Assembly (NCBI RefSeq): GCF_024464185.1 | Contig: NZ_JANHAU010000008.1 | Coordinates: 30,335 to 94,334, forward strand | Source: Haloarchaeobius salinus | Lineage (GTDB): Archaea > Halobacteriota > Halobacteria > Halobacteriales > Natrialbaceae | Direction of reading: 5' to 3' | DNA: 64,000 nt | Shown here: positions 38,020-45,630 of the stretch, piece by piece | Layout of the letters: every line of letters begins with the position of its first letter | Numbering within the stretch: position 1 is the first letter of the stretch | Notes under the pieces: model-generated | The model's database searches: none | What the model was told of the DNA's origin: nothing | Seen by the model: the letters and a program-made list of their open reading frames with translations, nothing else | Translations under genes and position numbers: made by a program

Positions 38020-38811
38020 TTACCACTCCGAGCCGATGGCACCGCTGTCGGTCAGCTGTGACTGTCCAGAATCCGTGATGTCACGTTCGGCAGTGACCTC
38101 CAGGAAGGCGGTTTCGAGATCTGGTGACTCGTCCGCCTGGGATTTGAGCTCCGAGGGCGGGGCTTCTGCGACGAGCGTCCCGTCGTTGATGACGCCGATG
38201 GTGTCAGCGAGCTCATCGACGATCGGGAGGATGTGAGTCGACAGGAAAACCGTCATCTCGCGGGTGACGAGGTCAGCGATCGTGTCCCGAACAGTGCGTG
38301 CGGCACGGGGATCGAGGCCACTCGTCGGCTCGTCGAGGAACACCACGTCCGGGTCGTGGAACAGCGCCGCGATGATCCCGACTTTCTTGGTCATCCCAGT
38401 AGAGTACGATTCGATGCGTTTGTCGGCGTCAGCGAGCAGACCGAAGCGGTCGAGCAGCGTTTCGATCCGGCTGTCAGCCTCGTCGTCGGGGATCCCGTGG
38501 AGACGGGCGACGTGGCGGAGTTGTTCCCAGGCGGTTAATTCATCCAAGACAGGTGGCTCCGCTGGGAGATACCCGATTCGCTGCGTGAGGCGGGGGCGGT
38601 CTGTGATCGTAACGCCAGCGATTTGTGCAGTACCGGCTGTCGGTTCGGTAAGTGCGACAAGCATTCGCATCGTCGTCGTTTTCCCGGCCCCGTTCGGACC
38701 GAGGAAACCGTAGACGGTTCCCGGTGGAATCGAGAGGGAAAGGTCGTCAACGGCGTGTTCGGCACCGTACCGTTTCGTCAGTCCGTCCGCGATGATCGCG
38801 TGGTCGGTCAT
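38020..38811 (-). CDS. ABC exporter ATP-binding protein
   Basis: 263 residues. Walker A GPNGAGKTTTMRML, Q-loop GYLPAEPPVLDELTAWE, signature ESYSTGMTKKVGI, Walker B DVVFLDEPTSGLD and H-loop FLSTHIL are all intact. The signature is YSTGM rather than LSGGQ, as usual for ABC-2 exporters of the CcmA/NatA type. It drives the permease encoded next. Its ATG overlaps the stop of a 36-codon leader open frame (ATGA). Confidence 0.9.
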   Translation of the reverse strand: MTDHAIIADGLTKRYGAEHAVDDLSLSIPPGTVYGFLGPNGAGKTTTMRMLVALTEPTAGTAQIAGVTITDRPRLTQRIGYLPAEPPVLDELTAWEQLRHVARLHGIPDDEADSRIETLLDRFGLLADADKRIESYSTGMTKKVGIIAALFHDPDVVFLDEPTSGLDPRAARTVRDTIADLVTREMTVFLSTHILPIVDELADTIGVINDGTLVAEAPPSELKSQADESPDLETAFLEVTAERDITDSGQSQLTDSGAIGSEW

Positions 38812-38918
38812 GACTCGATCACTCCCGGTATCGGTGTGTTGTGGTCGCTGGTGGAGGGCGACAGACTGGTCTGGGGGCTCGGTTCGGGGTGCGGCAGCAT
38901 TCGTGGTCGGTCAAACAT
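38808..38918 (-). CDS. 36-residue leader open frame coupled to the ABC ATPase gene
   Basis: ATG 38918 reads MFDRPRMLPHPEPSPQTSLS and on to VIES, then TGA, which overlaps the ATPase ATG by 4 bases. The start lies seven bases after the operator and about where a transcript from the matched TATA box would begin. The peptide is Pro/Ser-rich and resembles nothing known. Its value may be translational coupling or leader-type control rather than a functional product. Confidence 0.4.
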   Translation of the reverse strand: MFDRPRMLPHPEPSPQTSLSPSTSDHNTPIPGVIES

Positions 38919-38924
38919 CGTGGT

Positions 38925-38973
38925 GTAAATACTCCTTTACAGTAAAGAGTATTTTACACCTCCAATTAAAACT
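38925..38973 (-). promoter_or_regulatory. Double operator and promoter of the ABC exporter operon
   Basis: On the minus strand: TATA element AGTTTTAAT (38965-38973), seven bases, then two adjacent inverted repeats of form GTAAA-N6-TTTAC (38942-38957 and 38925-38940). TATA sequence, spacing and repeat form are the same as before the DUF2178-HTH operon at 35427-35458. Confidence 0.7.
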
Positions 38974-39156
38974 ACCGATGAACTTACCTATTTACTGGTC
39001 TCGCCCATCCGAACCATTCGAGGGAATGACACTGTACAGGTAGCACTTCCCCGACTTGCGTCGTCCGTCGAGCGATTGATTCGGTGGTTCTACCGCCCGA
39101 AAAACGGGAAATTAGTGAATACCCGACTAAAATAGCCGTGGGGTAGGCAGTCAGAT
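38974..39156. other. Intergenic stretch, no gene seen
   Basis: Contains only AT-rich spacer and the downstream end of the DUF6176-like gene. A short structure (ccgcccgaaaaacgggaaat) near 39092 could be a weak terminator. Confidence 0.3.
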
Positions 39157-39552
39157 CTATCGAGAGGGGTCGGATAATTGTTGGATAGAAAATTGGTCGG
39201 GGCGATCTGCGCTGACGCCATGCATCAATGGTTCGAACTCACCGGCCTCGGTCGGATCGACTAAAACCTCTCCCATCATCGCGTCTTCGACCTCGTGGAG
39301 TGGATGCGTCGATGCTTCACGCGCCTCAATGAGTTGCTCCATCGAGTCAGCCTCGAGATACCACACAAAGTAATTCGCGTCCGCAGCGTGCTCTATGAAC
39401 AGCGAAATCGTGTGCAGTGATTCCTCCCCCCAAATCTCTTTGACGCCTTGTTCGTCGGCCACTGCCTCACCGTACAGGTCGTCAATCCACTCTCGAAGTT
39501 CGTCAGTTTTCCCGTCTTCGATCTCTTGTTTGCGAATGAATATCTCCGACAT
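39157..39552 (-). CDS. DUF6176-like small acidic protein
   Basis: 131 residues from ATG 39552: MSEIFIRKQEIEDGKTDELREWIDDL begins a ferredoxin-like alpha/beta fold. SLFIEHAADANYFVWYLEADSMEQLIEAREASTHPLHEVEDAMMGEVL follows, the pattern of haloarchaeal DUF6176 proteins related to dimeric alpha/beta-barrel monooxygenase-like proteins. It ends with a variable acidic tail. Cytoplasmic; function unknown. The open frame upstream of 39552 is unlike the family and discarded. Confidence 0.7.
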   Translation of the reverse strand: MSEIFIRKQEIEDGKTDELREWIDDLYGEAVADEQGVKEIWGEESLHTISLFIEHAADANYFVWYLEADSMEQLIEAREASTHPLHEVEDAMMGEVLVDPTEAGEFEPLMHGVSADRPDQFSIQQLSDPSR

Positions 39553-39646
39553 CGGCAACGAGATACAACCGCCCTCCCTAAAACACTCCTGTGAACTCAG
39601 TTTCGCAAAAGCACTAATTACGGAATAGCCGTACCCGACGTTTTTG

Positions 39647-39991
39647 ATGGGCCGGCTGTCGAAACTCCCGGGGCTCCCGAAGAAGGGACGAACCGTGTGG
39701 TCGTTGCTTCGGCGTGCATTCCTGTGGGTCGCCAATCTCAATTTCTGGGTAATTGTCGGCGGGTTCATGCTCCTCGGTGTGGTGGCGATGGAAACGGAAC
39801 CCTTAGATTCGTTTGCAGTCGTGTTCTTCCGTCTCGCTGGAGTCCTGCCGGTGATCTGTCAAACTATGTCGATTGCGACGACATCACCTGACGATTCGAC
39901 CGCCACCCGAATACACACTCTCCCGAGACCCATTACCACCCCCCGACCGACGCCGCCACGACGGCCGCCGAGCCGTCCTGTATCGACGTGA
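39647..39991 (+). CDS. Putative small membrane protein, possibly with aberrant C-terminus
   Basis: ATG 39647 gives MGRLSKLPGLPKKGRTVWSL, then two hydrophobic stretches (FWVIVGGFMLLGVVAM and SFAVVFFRLAGVLPVIC). That part looks like a genuine membrane protein. After about residue 80 the sequence turns Thr/Pro/Arg-rich (RPITTPRPTPPRRPPSRP), which looks like an out-of-frame read of other sequence. The true protein may have been truncated by an indel. It lies divergent from the DUF6176-like gene. Confidence 0.35.
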   Translation: MGRLSKLPGLPKKGRTVWSLLRRAFLWVANLNFWVIVGGFMLLGVVAMETEPLDSFAVVFFRLAGVLPVICQTMSIATTSPDDSTATRIHTLPRPITTPRPTPPRRPPSRPVST

Positions 39992-40116
39992 CCGGGGTGG
40001 CACCTGTCACTCGTGCCGCCCATGCGATGTGGCGAGCAGCGTACGAGAACGACGACGTCGACGTGGCTGAGCAGGATGAGACAGTACGAGCGCGGGCGGC
40101 TCCCGTCTTCGACTAG
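39885..40116 (+). pseudogene. C-terminal fragment of an unidentified gene
   Basis: In a frame different from the preceding open frame, the plus strand reads DAATTAAEPSCIDVTGVAPV and then TRAAHAMWRAAYENDDVDVAEQDET, ending APVFD at TAG 40114-40116. The acidic composition is typical of a real haloarchaeal C-terminus, but no start codon with context lies upstream apart from GTG 39988. I do not recognise the family. It probably marks a deletion or IS-mediated loss. Confidence 0.3.
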
Positions 40117-40302
40117 CAGCGTGTGACAGCAGAGCCCCGCCGGCAAGACTTCGGCTACGTCCTCAAAGTCGTAGTGGCCGTCGTCTGTGCCGACGAGACC
40201 TCGGTTGGGAAGTACCGTTCTGGAGGTGCGACGGCGATTTGGCACGCCGAGGCTGGGGATACGACTCGAGGATCCGTTGTTCGACTGATTTCGAACGGTT
40301 GG

Positions 40303-41319
40303 TCAGGCGACGTCTCTCTCGTCGATCCGGGACCAGTTTTCCAAGCCGACGCGGAGAGCGGCTTTGAGTGCGCCGAGGATGACGGGGCCGAAGAACAGTC
40401 CCATAATCCCGAACGCGTACGCCCCACCGAGGATACCCAGGAGAATAACGGCGGGATTGAGCTTCGCGTATCTGTCGACGGCGAATGGACGGAGGTAGTC
40501 GTCGGTGAGTCCAACGACGATGACGCTGTAGACGAATAATCCGAGAGCGAGCAGTGGTTCGTTCGTGAGATACAGGTAGACCACCGCCCCTCCCCAGACG
40601 GGGATCGCACCGACGAGCGGAACCATCGCGAGAACGATCATGACGGCCGTCCAGAACACCGCATTGGGAACGCCAGTGGCGACGAGTCCGACTCCGGCGA
40701 CGACCCCCTGGACGATAGCGACGAAGACGTGTCCGAAGAGAACGCCCCACATCACGTCGTTGATCTCACCGTAGAGGTCTCGCTGGATGTCCATTGGGAG
40801 GGGGACCGTTCCGTGAAGCCAGTTGACCAGATCATCGCGGTCCTTGAGAAGGTAGTAGACGAGAAAGAGTGCCAACGCGATCCCGATGAGATGGAAGGTG
40901 ATCGTCCCGAACGCTTGGGTCGACCGTTCGAATACGATCGTCCCGATTTCTCGCCCCGAGCCGACGAGTTCGCCTGCGATGTCAACCTCTTGTCCGGTGA
41001 GTTCCTCGATCCGGGATTCGACCACCGCTATCTGCACTGAGTCGGTGTCGAAGTCCTGGAGGATCTCGTCGGCACTATCCACGACCGTCGCAAGGATCGC
41101 CACGAACGGCGCGACGAATCCGGCAACTGCCAGAATCACGAGCGAGAGTGCGGCGACCATCGGCGACACGTACGCTTCGAGGCGGGTCTGCAGCGGATAG
41201 AGCACATAGGCGAGGAGGACGGCACCGAGGACGTACTGGAGAAACGGCTGGATCAGCATGGCCGATAGCACGAGGAGGGTAGCGACGAGGGCGAGAACAA
41301 ACCCCTTGCTGAGGTTCAT
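40303..41319 (-). CDS. AI-2E family transporter (second copy)
   Basis: 338 residues. The start MNLSKGFVLALVATLLVLSAMLIQPFLQYV is followed by a soluble loop (VVESRIEELTGQEVDIAGELVGSGREIG), then LIGIALALFLVYYLLKDRDDLVNWLHGTVPLP and the C-terminal GVPNAVFWTAVMIVLAMVPLVGAIPVWGG block, diagnostic for the family. DYLRPFAVDRYAKLNPAVILLGILGGAYAFGIMGLFFGPVI is a textbook ending. Much more canonical than the first member at 1633-2679. Substrate unknown; cytoplasmic membrane. Confidence 0.92.
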   Translation of the reverse strand: MNLSKGFVLALVATLLVLSAMLIQPFLQYVLGAVLLAYVLYPLQTRLEAYVSPMVAALSLVILAVAGFVAPFVAILATVVDSADEILQDFDTDSVQIAVVESRIEELTGQEVDIAGELVGSGREIGTIVFERSTQAFGTITFHLIGIALALFLVYYLLKDRDDLVNWLHGTVPLPMDIQRDLYGEINDVMWGVLFGHVFVAIVQGVVAGVGLVATGVPNAVFWTAVMIVLAMVPLVGAIPVWGGAVVYLYLTNEPLLALGLFVYSVIVVGLTDDYLRPFAVDRYAKLNPAVILLGILGGAYAFGIMGLFFGPVILGALKAALRVGLENWSRIDERDVA

Positions 41320-41401
41320 GACTGCGAATTTGTCGAGCGATGTGATAAAGGCCCCATATCAATTCATCTTCAGAACGCTCCGGCTGCCATTGCTATCAGG
41401 T

Positions 41402-41658
41402 TTATACGACGACGTGGCCCTGGGTCGTGAGTTCCTGCATGCCCTCATACAGCTGGTGCTCTCGAACTCGTCCTGAGCAGCCCGGACATGATCCTCCGTC
41501 ACAGACTCAGATCCGTTTGCCTGGGCAAGTTCTCCAGCCTCCAGAAGAAGACGAATCGCCTGGCGTCAGATTCCGTATCCTGAGCAGTAAACGCGGCGCA
41601 AAGTGGAACGACGTCCTCCTCGAGGATGCCATCGTGGATTGCTTTCTCCGCCCGGGGC
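41402..41658 (-). pseudogene. Decayed Orc1/Cdc6 replication initiator (C-terminal part)
   Basis: Three minus-strand frames read consecutive pieces of an Orc1/Cdc6 AAA+ lid and start of the winged-helix domain: RAEKAIHDGILEEDVVPLC, then (after an apparent deletion) QAIRLLLEAGELAQANGSES and TEDHVRAAQDEFE, then (second frameshift) EGMQELTTQGHVVV and a stop. These match the family's lid region (DARQAIRLLxxAGELA, VTEDHVRxAQ, LTTQGHxVL). At least two frameshifts, no N-terminus and no complete wing: clearly dead. The upstream end abuts a transposase fragment. Confidence 0.7.
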
Positions 41659-41821
41659 TTCAAAATTGATCGAGGCCGATCCCCCGCATCACTCCACGTT
41701 AGTCGAGGTGTTTGACAGACTCAAAACAGCACTCTGCCGAGTGCTGCTCCGACTCTCGTCGGAGCTACACGATCCGTCCGGTCACGCCGCTATCGACACC
41801 ACGTTCCTCGACCGGGAACGT
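41659..41821 (+). mobile_element. Fragment of an IS5-type transposase
   Basis: The plus strand reads SKLIEADPPHHSTLVEVFDR then LKTALCRVLLRLSSELHDPS and GHAAIDTTFLDRE, matching the region around the first catalytic Asp (the AIDTT segment) of haloarchaeal IS5-family transposases. The remainder of the enzyme is missing; the reading frame afterwards is unrelated. It joins directly to the orc1/cdc6 remnant, suggesting that insertion broke that gene and both then eroded. Confidence 0.6.
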
Positions 41822-41892
41822 CTCGTCAACGCCGTGAACGCCAGGGTTTTCTCCCCACAGAAGGGTAGCAAGTTCTTCAGCGCTCACCTGCT

Positions 41893-42804
41893 TCAGTCGC
41901 CCAGTGTTTCGAGGTCATCGAGGGTCGGGAGGGCCGGGACGACGTCGAACTCTGTCGTCGTCACTGCCCCCGCGCGACAGCCGTACCGAACCGCTTCGAC
42001 TGTCGATGCCCCGTCGGCCAGCGCGACGGCGAACCCGGCGTTGAACGCGTCCCCCGCCCCTGTCGTGTCGACGACGTCGACCGTGGGCGTCGGAACGTGC
42101 GTTTGGCCGTCCGCGTCCCGGACAATGGCACCATCTCCTCCTTGAGTCGTGACGACGGTGCGGACACCCAGTTCCAGCAGGTCCGCGCCCACATCGACGT
42201 CCTCGTCCGGCGACCGCCCGGCGAGCACACGCGCCTCGCTCTCGTTTGGCGTCAAGTAGTCGACGTTCCGAAGCACATCCATCGGGAGTTCACGGGCCGG
42301 TGCAGGGTTCAACACGACATCGAGCCCACATTCGGCGGCGGTCTCGACGGCGGCCCGAACCGCGTCGTCGTCGACCTCGAGTTGGACGAGCAGAACGTCG
42401 CAGTCGTCGATTCGGTCCGCCGCGTCGGCTACCTGCTCGCGGCCGAGGTGGTAGTTCGCACCGGGGACCACTGCGATCTCGTTCTCGCCGTCGTCGTCGA
42501 CCAGGACAGTCCCGACGCCAGTATGCGTCTCGACCTGTGAGACTGCGCTGGCGTCGACGCCCTCGCGGTCCCAGAGGTCGAACGCGTCCGCGGCGTATGC
42601 GTCACGGCCGACACAGCCAATGAAGACCGTATCAGCACCGAGTCTGGCCGCGCCGATTGCCTGGTTCGACCCCTTCCCGCCGGGTACTTCCCTGTAGGTC
42701 GACCCGGTGACGGTCTCACCGGGGACCGGGAACCGGGGGACCTCCGTGACGAGACCGACGTTGTAGCTGCCGACGACGGCGATCGCGGGCTCAGTACTCC
42801 CCAT
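41893..42804 (-). CDS. rbsK: PfkB-family sugar kinase, ribokinase type
   Basis: 303 residues from ATG 42804. AIAVVGSYNVGLVTEVPRFPVPGET and REVPGGKGSNQAIGAARLGADTVFIGCVGRD form the N-terminal PfkB signature. LNPAPARELP and YLTPNESEARVLAG come next, and the C-terminal DTTGAGDAFNAGFAVALADG carries the catalytic Asp and anion hole. It phosphorylates ribose or deoxyribose. It overlaps the upstream deoC end by 14 bases, so the pair likely handles nucleoside-derived pentoses. Substrate specificity within PfkB is inferred from that pairing. Confidence 0.85.
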   Translation of the reverse strand: MGSTEPAIAVVGSYNVGLVTEVPRFPVPGETVTGSTYREVPGGKGSNQAIGAARLGADTVFIGCVGRDAYAADAFDLWDREGVDASAVSQVETHTGVGTVLVDDDGENEIAVVPGANYHLGREQVADAADRIDDCDVLLVQLEVDDDAVRAAVETAAECGLDVVLNPAPARELPMDVLRNVDYLTPNESEARVLAGRSPDEDVDVGADLLELGVRTVVTTQGGDGAIVRDADGQTHVPTPTVDVVDTTGAGDAFNAGFAVALADGASTVEAVRYGCRAGAVTTTEFDVVPALPTLDDLETLGD

Positions 42805-43471
42805 CTCCCCGTCCCCCCTCGACGATCGCGACGCCACTAGAGGAACCGAGGAGTTCCGCACCAGCATCCAGTAGTTCGTTTGCATCATCGAGCGTCCGGA
42901 TGCCGCCGCTCGCCTTCACGCCGACGTGCTCGGGTGCGCGCTCGGCGAGGAACTCGACGCGCTCGACGGTCGCTTTGCCGCCTTCGCCCCACCCGCTCGA
43001 GGTCTTGATGTAGTCGAAGCCCGCCTCGATCGCGAGTTCGGTGATGCGCTCGGACTCGGCCTCGTCGAGCGCGCCGAGTTCCAGCATCGCCTTGCAGACG
43101 GCGTTACCGGACGCCTCGACGACCAGTTCCATCTCCTCGCGGAGCTGCTCGTCCATACCGGACTTGAGATAACCGATGTTCGGCATCACGTCCACCTCCT
43201 CGGCACCCGCCGCGACGGCGTCACGAACGGCAGCCGCCTTCGCGATCCGATTGTCCCCACCCATGGGGAACCCGGCGGCCGAGCAGACGGTCACGTCGGT
43301 CCCCTCGAGCCGTTCCCGCGCAAGCGAGACCCAGCAGGGCAACACCATCGCACCGTCGAACCCGTACTCGACGCACTCGTCGCAGAGTTCGACGATCCTG
43401 TCACGATCGGCAGTCGGCCCTACTTCCGTGTGTTGAATCGTCGAGGCAATCTCGTCCGCGGTTCTGTCCAT
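42791..43471 (-). CDS. deoC: Deoxyribose-phosphate aldolase
   Basis: 226 residues from ATG 43471. IASTIQHTEVGPTADRDRIVELC, VCSAAGFPMGG, EEVDVMPNIGYLKSG, CKAMLELGAL, FDYIKTSSGWGEGGKATVE (with the Schiff-base Lys) and VGVKASGGIRTLDDA cover the full TIM barrel. It cleaves 2-deoxyribose 5-phosphate to glyceraldehyde 3-phosphate and acetaldehyde. First gene of the deoC-rbsK operon. The upstream in-frame extension runs into tnpB remnant antisense sequence and is not used. Confidence 0.92.
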   Translation of the reverse strand: MDRTADEIASTIQHTEVGPTADRDRIVELCDECVEYGFDGAMVLPCWVSLARERLEGTDVTVCSAAGFPMGGDNRIAKAAAVRDAVAAGAEEVDVMPNIGYLKSGMDEQLREEMELVVEASGNAVCKAMLELGALDEAESERITELAIEAGFDYIKTSSGWGEGGKATVERVEFLAERAPEHVGVKASGGIRTLDDANELLDAGAELLGSSSGVAIVEGGRGDGEY

Positions 43472-43499
43472 GTAGCCACGTGACCGCACGTGATGATAA

Positions 43500-43740
43500 A
43501 ACGAGTGGGGACTGCACTTCGTCTGCGAAGTCGAGATCGTGGGTGCTGAAGCACCCGGTGAGAAGGCCGTCGGTGTTGACATCGAGATCACCAACTTCGC
43601 CGCGTTCGCCTACGATGACGGACACAGCGAGCTGTATCCGCTGAATTGTCTGAAGCCGGACGACGACGACATCACCAAACGCATCGCTCGCTGTGACGAC
43701 TCGGACTCCGAGCTAGTCACGCGGTTGAATCGGAAGCAGT
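43500..43740 (+). mobile_element. tnpB: Remnant of an IS200/IS605-type tnpB gene
   Basis: The plus strand reads EWGLHFVCEVEI, then APGEKAVGVDIEITNFAAFA and YDDGHSELYPLNCLK, ending KRIARCDDSDSELVTRLN. It matches the start of the RuvC-like nuclease domain of haloarchaeal TnpB. The catalytic Asp of GVD is present, but the usual following Gly is Glu and everything downstream and upstream is missing, so it cannot cut DNA. It lies between deoC and the chaperone island. Confidence 0.65.
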
Positions 43741-43741
43741 C

Positions 43742-43795
43742 ACACTCCGGTAAGACGGCGCAGCCGTCGCGTAATACCGAGTGAATCCGGAGTGT
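43742..43795 (+). repeat. Nested hairpin, possible right end of the dead IS605-type element
   Basis: ACACTCCGG (43742-43750) pairs with CCGGAGTGT (43787-43795). Inside lies a tight hairpin GACGGC-GCA-GCCGTC (43754-43768). Subterminal hairpins are what Y1-type elements use as ends and as the 3' guide-RNA region, and this one directly follows the tnpB fragment. Confidence 0.45.
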
Positions 43796-43861
43796 ACGGC
43801 GGGTTTTCCCCTCACGGAGGGATAGAGCAACAACCGGGGTGCGCGCAAGGGGAGAGATCCT

Positions 43862-45541
43862 CTAGTCGTCGTCGGCCGGCCCCTTCGTCATACCCCCTGA
43901 TCGGCTCCCGGTGATACTGTCGACCGTCGTGGACACGCTCTTGTCGCTGTCGACAAGTTCTGCACTCACCTCAAGCAGGCCATCGTCGTCGATCTCAAAC
44001 GTCACAGCGATGGTCGGACGGCCACTCTCCGTCTCCGGGATGTCCTCGACGTACCAGTCCTTCAGCTTCTCGTTCGAGTAGAGGTTCTCCACGTCCTCGC
44101 CCTGGTAGACGTGGACCGGGATCTGTTCGGGGTCGTCGGCGGTCGGCACGTACCGTTCCGTGGCGGTGGCCGGCAGTTCGGACCCCTCCTCGATGAGGAT
44201 GTCCATGCGTGCACCGACCAGGTCAGTGCCGAGCGACCGCGAAAGGATCTTCTTCTTGCCGAATCCTGTGGGATGCTTCCCGCCTTCTTCACCACCGCTA
44301 CCGAGTTCTCCGGGGTGTTCGAGGCCGATGTGGTCCTCCCGGTCGTCCTTCGTATCCAAGACCTCATCACAGTACGGGCACGCGATGCCGTCGTCCGGGT
44401 CGTGCGTCGAGAGGTGGTCGTTGAGGTCGTCGAAGTAGTCGAACCCTTGCGGGCACTCCGGGCAGACGTACTTCTCGTCGATGCCGTCCTCGAGGTCGGC
44501 GACGATGGCGGCACCCTTCGCGACCACCTTGGCGAGGTCGTTGGTCTTCGTCGGCTCGAACCCGAAGAAGTCAGTGAGCTGTTCCTGCACCGCTGGGATC
44601 TTCGACGACCCACCGACGAGGAGGACCGTGTCGACGTCCTCGGCCTTCAGGTCGGCCTTCTCGAGGGCGTCCTCGACGGGGTCGATGGCGCGGTCGAGCA
44701 GCCCGGACGTGGCGGACTCGAATTCGGAGCGACGCAGGACGCGTTCGGTGATACCGACGACCTCGTCGTCGATCTGACCGAGGAGGGGTGCGCTGATCTC
44801 GGTCTTCTCGCGCCCGGAGAGGTCGATCTTGGCCTGTTCCGCTTCGGCGCGGAGGCTCTCTCTGGCTTCGGGGTCCGAGCGCAGGTCGATGCCGTTGTTC
44901 TGTTCGAACTCGTCGGCCAACAGGTCCATGATTGCCTCGGTGAAGTCGATGCCACCGAGGGTGGTGTCGCCGCTGGTCGCGAGGATGTCGAAGCTGTTGC
45001 CCTCGACGTCCATCACCGAGATGTCGAGGGTTCCACCACCGAAGTCGTAGACGAACACCGTCTCGTCCATCTCCTGGTCGAACCCGTGACCGATGGCGGC
45101 GGCAGTCGGTTCGTGGAGGAGGTCGATCTCGTCGAACCCGGCGAGTTCGGCGGCCTCCCTGACGGCTCCCTTCTGGTCGACGGTGAAGTATGCTGGCACC
45201 GTGATGTGGGCACCCGAGATGTCGTCCTCGAACTCCTCGACATCGTCCTTCAGCTGCTTGAGGATCTCTGCCGAAACTTCAGCCGGCGTGTACTCCTCTC
45301 CGTCGATTGCGTACACGTGGTCGTCGCCCATCCGGCGCTTGGCGTCGGTGACGATGCGGTCGCTCTGTTCTTTCTGCTTGTTCTTGGCCGGCTTCCCCAC
45401 GAGAACATCGTCGTCTCGATAGTACACCACTGACGGGGTCAGTCGGTCACCGGCGTTGTTCTGTAACAGCGTCGGGTCGTCGGCTTCGACAACCGCGACA
45501 CCACTGCGAGTCGTCCCGAGGTCGATTCCTAAGTAGCTCAT
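43862..45541 (-). CDS. Hsp70 (DnaK-like) with two inserted C2H2 zinc fingers
   Basis: 559 residues. The ATPase domain is complete: YLGIDLGTTRSGVAVVE (phosphate 1), VYDFGGGTLDISVMDV (phosphate 2) and VDTVLLVGGSSKIPAVQ (adenosine loop). At about residue 360 the interdomain linker is replaced by two fingers: C360-x2-C363-x12-H376-x3-H380 and C388-x2-C391-x12-H404-x4-H409. A beta substrate-binding domain follows (RSLGTDLVGARMDILIEEGSELP, IPVHVYQGED, TFEIDDDGLLEVSAEL). The helical lid is absent. Haloarchaeal housekeeping DnaK has no such fingers, so this is a dedicated paralogue. Last gene of the minus-strand run, 89 bases after the VWA gene. Start is unambiguous. Confidence 0.9.
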   Translation of the reverse strand: MSYLGIDLGTTRSGVAVVEADDPTLLQNNAGDRLTPSVVYYRDDDVLVGKPAKNKQKEQSDRIVTDAKRRMGDDHVYAIDGEEYTPAEVSAEILKQLKDDVEEFEDDISGAHITVPAYFTVDQKGAVREAAELAGFDEIDLLHEPTAAAIGHGFDQEMDETVFVYDFGGGTLDISVMDVEGNSFDILATSGDTTLGGIDFTEAIMDLLADEFEQNNGIDLRSDPEARESLRAEAEQAKIDLSGREKTEISAPLLGQIDDEVVGITERVLRRSEFESATSGLLDRAIDPVEDALEKADLKAEDVDTVLLVGGSSKIPAVQEQLTDFFGFEPTKTNDLAKVVAKGAAIVADLEDGIDEKYVCPECPQGFDYFDDLNDHLSTHDPDDGIACPYCDEVLDTKDDREDHIGLEHPGELGSGGEEGGKHPTGFGKKKILSRSLGTDLVGARMDILIEEGSELPATATERYVPTADDPEQIPVHVYQGEDVENLYSNEKLKDWYVEDIPETESGRPTIAVTFEIDDDGLLEVSAELVDSDKSVSTTVDSITGSRSGGMTKGPADDD

Positions 45542-45630
45542 CGACAGTCGAACAATGGGACAGGGCCATCAACGGTCTGACTCCGACTGACATCCGAGTG
45601 AATCGAGGAGGAGAAACCGCGAGTGGAGAA

